From: Micropterix aruncella
Lineage: Eukaryota; Arthropoda; Insecta; Lepidoptera; Micropterigidae
Reading direction: 5' to 3'
DNA length: 64,000 nucleotides
Assembly (NCBI GenBank): GCA_944548615.1
Contig: OX155967.1
Location: forward strand, 21,010,752 to 21,074,751
Shown: one piece after another, positions 63,719 through 64,000 of the stretch
How the letters are laid out: each line of letters begins with the position of its first letter
How positions within the stretch are numbered: position 1 is the first letter of the stretch
Position numbers and translations under genes: made by a program
The notes under the pieces: model-generated
What the model was told of the DNA's origin: nothing
The model's input: the letters and a program-made list of their open reading frames with translations, nothing else
The model's database searches: none

Positions 63719-64000
63719 CTGGAATAATAAAAAAAAAACAAAAATGATGATGGAATCCCTCGCTAAGATTAACATCTTCTTGGCGGCGTACTTGGATCGG
63801 AGTATACTTACTCTATAAGGAGTTTTGATACCTAGTATACTAAAATGGCAATATAAACGAAGTTTGATTCCATGGTCTGGTTTTATTGGGTCGGTTTTTA
63901 AACAACAGACTGTTTAGTTTTATGAAATGTTAAAAGACTGAATGAAAACAAAATATTGAATCATATATGGCAACATCAGCTTATGCTTTTGGCTGTTCAT
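63719..64000. other. LRP1 intron running past the window end
   Basis: Upstream intron of exon 1 of the window; AT-rich, no further exon seen. Confidence 0.5.

Noticed and set aside
944..63718. The gene as LRP2/megalin instead of LRP1.
   Set aside because: The NRHE and [14 protein letters not shown] blades and the EGF/class A order fit LRP1 propellers II-IV better; a protein tree would settle it.

Overview
The window is a stretch of insect genomic DNA, most likely from a moth or butterfly. It is AT-rich and carries one large multi-exon gene on the minus strand with introns packed with transposable elements. The lepidopteran assignment rests on the Helitron termini (TCCTACTAATATTATAAA...CTAG), RTE-type reverse transcriptases and TTAA-flanked MITEs; it is an inference, not a database result.

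Host gene. Twenty-two coding exons between 63718 and 944 (minus strand) splice in frame into 3,723 nt, about 1,240 codons, from the middle of a giant LDL-receptor-related protein. In protein order they encode one six-bladed YWTD propeller (exons 1-5, 63.7-55.0 kb), an EGF module (51.4 kb), a cluster of seven LDL-receptor class A repeats (51.3-25.6 kb), two EGF modules (23.2 and 22.7 kb), a second YWTD propeller (20.0-10.5 kb), an EGF module (8.7 kb) and the start of a third propeller (5.9-0.9 kb). Order and signature residues ([26 protein letters not shown]) match LRP1, from its second propeller to the start of its fourth. The 5' and 3' parts of the gene lie outside the window.

Intronic content. 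The only other intact protein gene is an intronless ribosomal protein S15A copy (6592-6981, plus strand) inside an LRP1 intron. Nearly everything else recognisable is mobile: a non-LTR retrotransposon family with a restriction-like endonuclease (at least eleven copies, one with a 916-codon open frame), RTE-, CR1/Kiri-, Jockey- and RNase-H-type LINE remnants, a tRNA-derived SINE (three copies), Helitrons (one with helicase fragments), hAT elements with exact 8-bp target duplications, Tc1/mariner and PIF/Harbinger remnants, and five related groups of TTAA-flanked piggyBac-like MITEs. Many are nested, and the nests give a relative order of insertion.

By region: 0.9-8.8 kb third-propeller exons, the S15A copy and repeat F; 9.0-14.1 kb MITEs and propeller exons; 15.2-19.6 kb a MITE split by the long retrotransposon, then LINE, MITE and Helitron; 20-25.6 kb propeller start, EGF exons and repeat F; 26-32.5 kb MITE D, a Jockey nest, hAT and retrotransposon; 32.6-46.9 kb class A exons, Tc1, a 200-N gap and a large foldback; 47.1-50.8 kb a Helitron containing a retrotransposon; 51-58.6 kb LINE/MITE nests and propeller exons; 58.6-63.7 kb propeller exons and hAT MITEs. 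I see no evidence of a new cellular pathway; the unusual content is the structure and nesting of the repeats.
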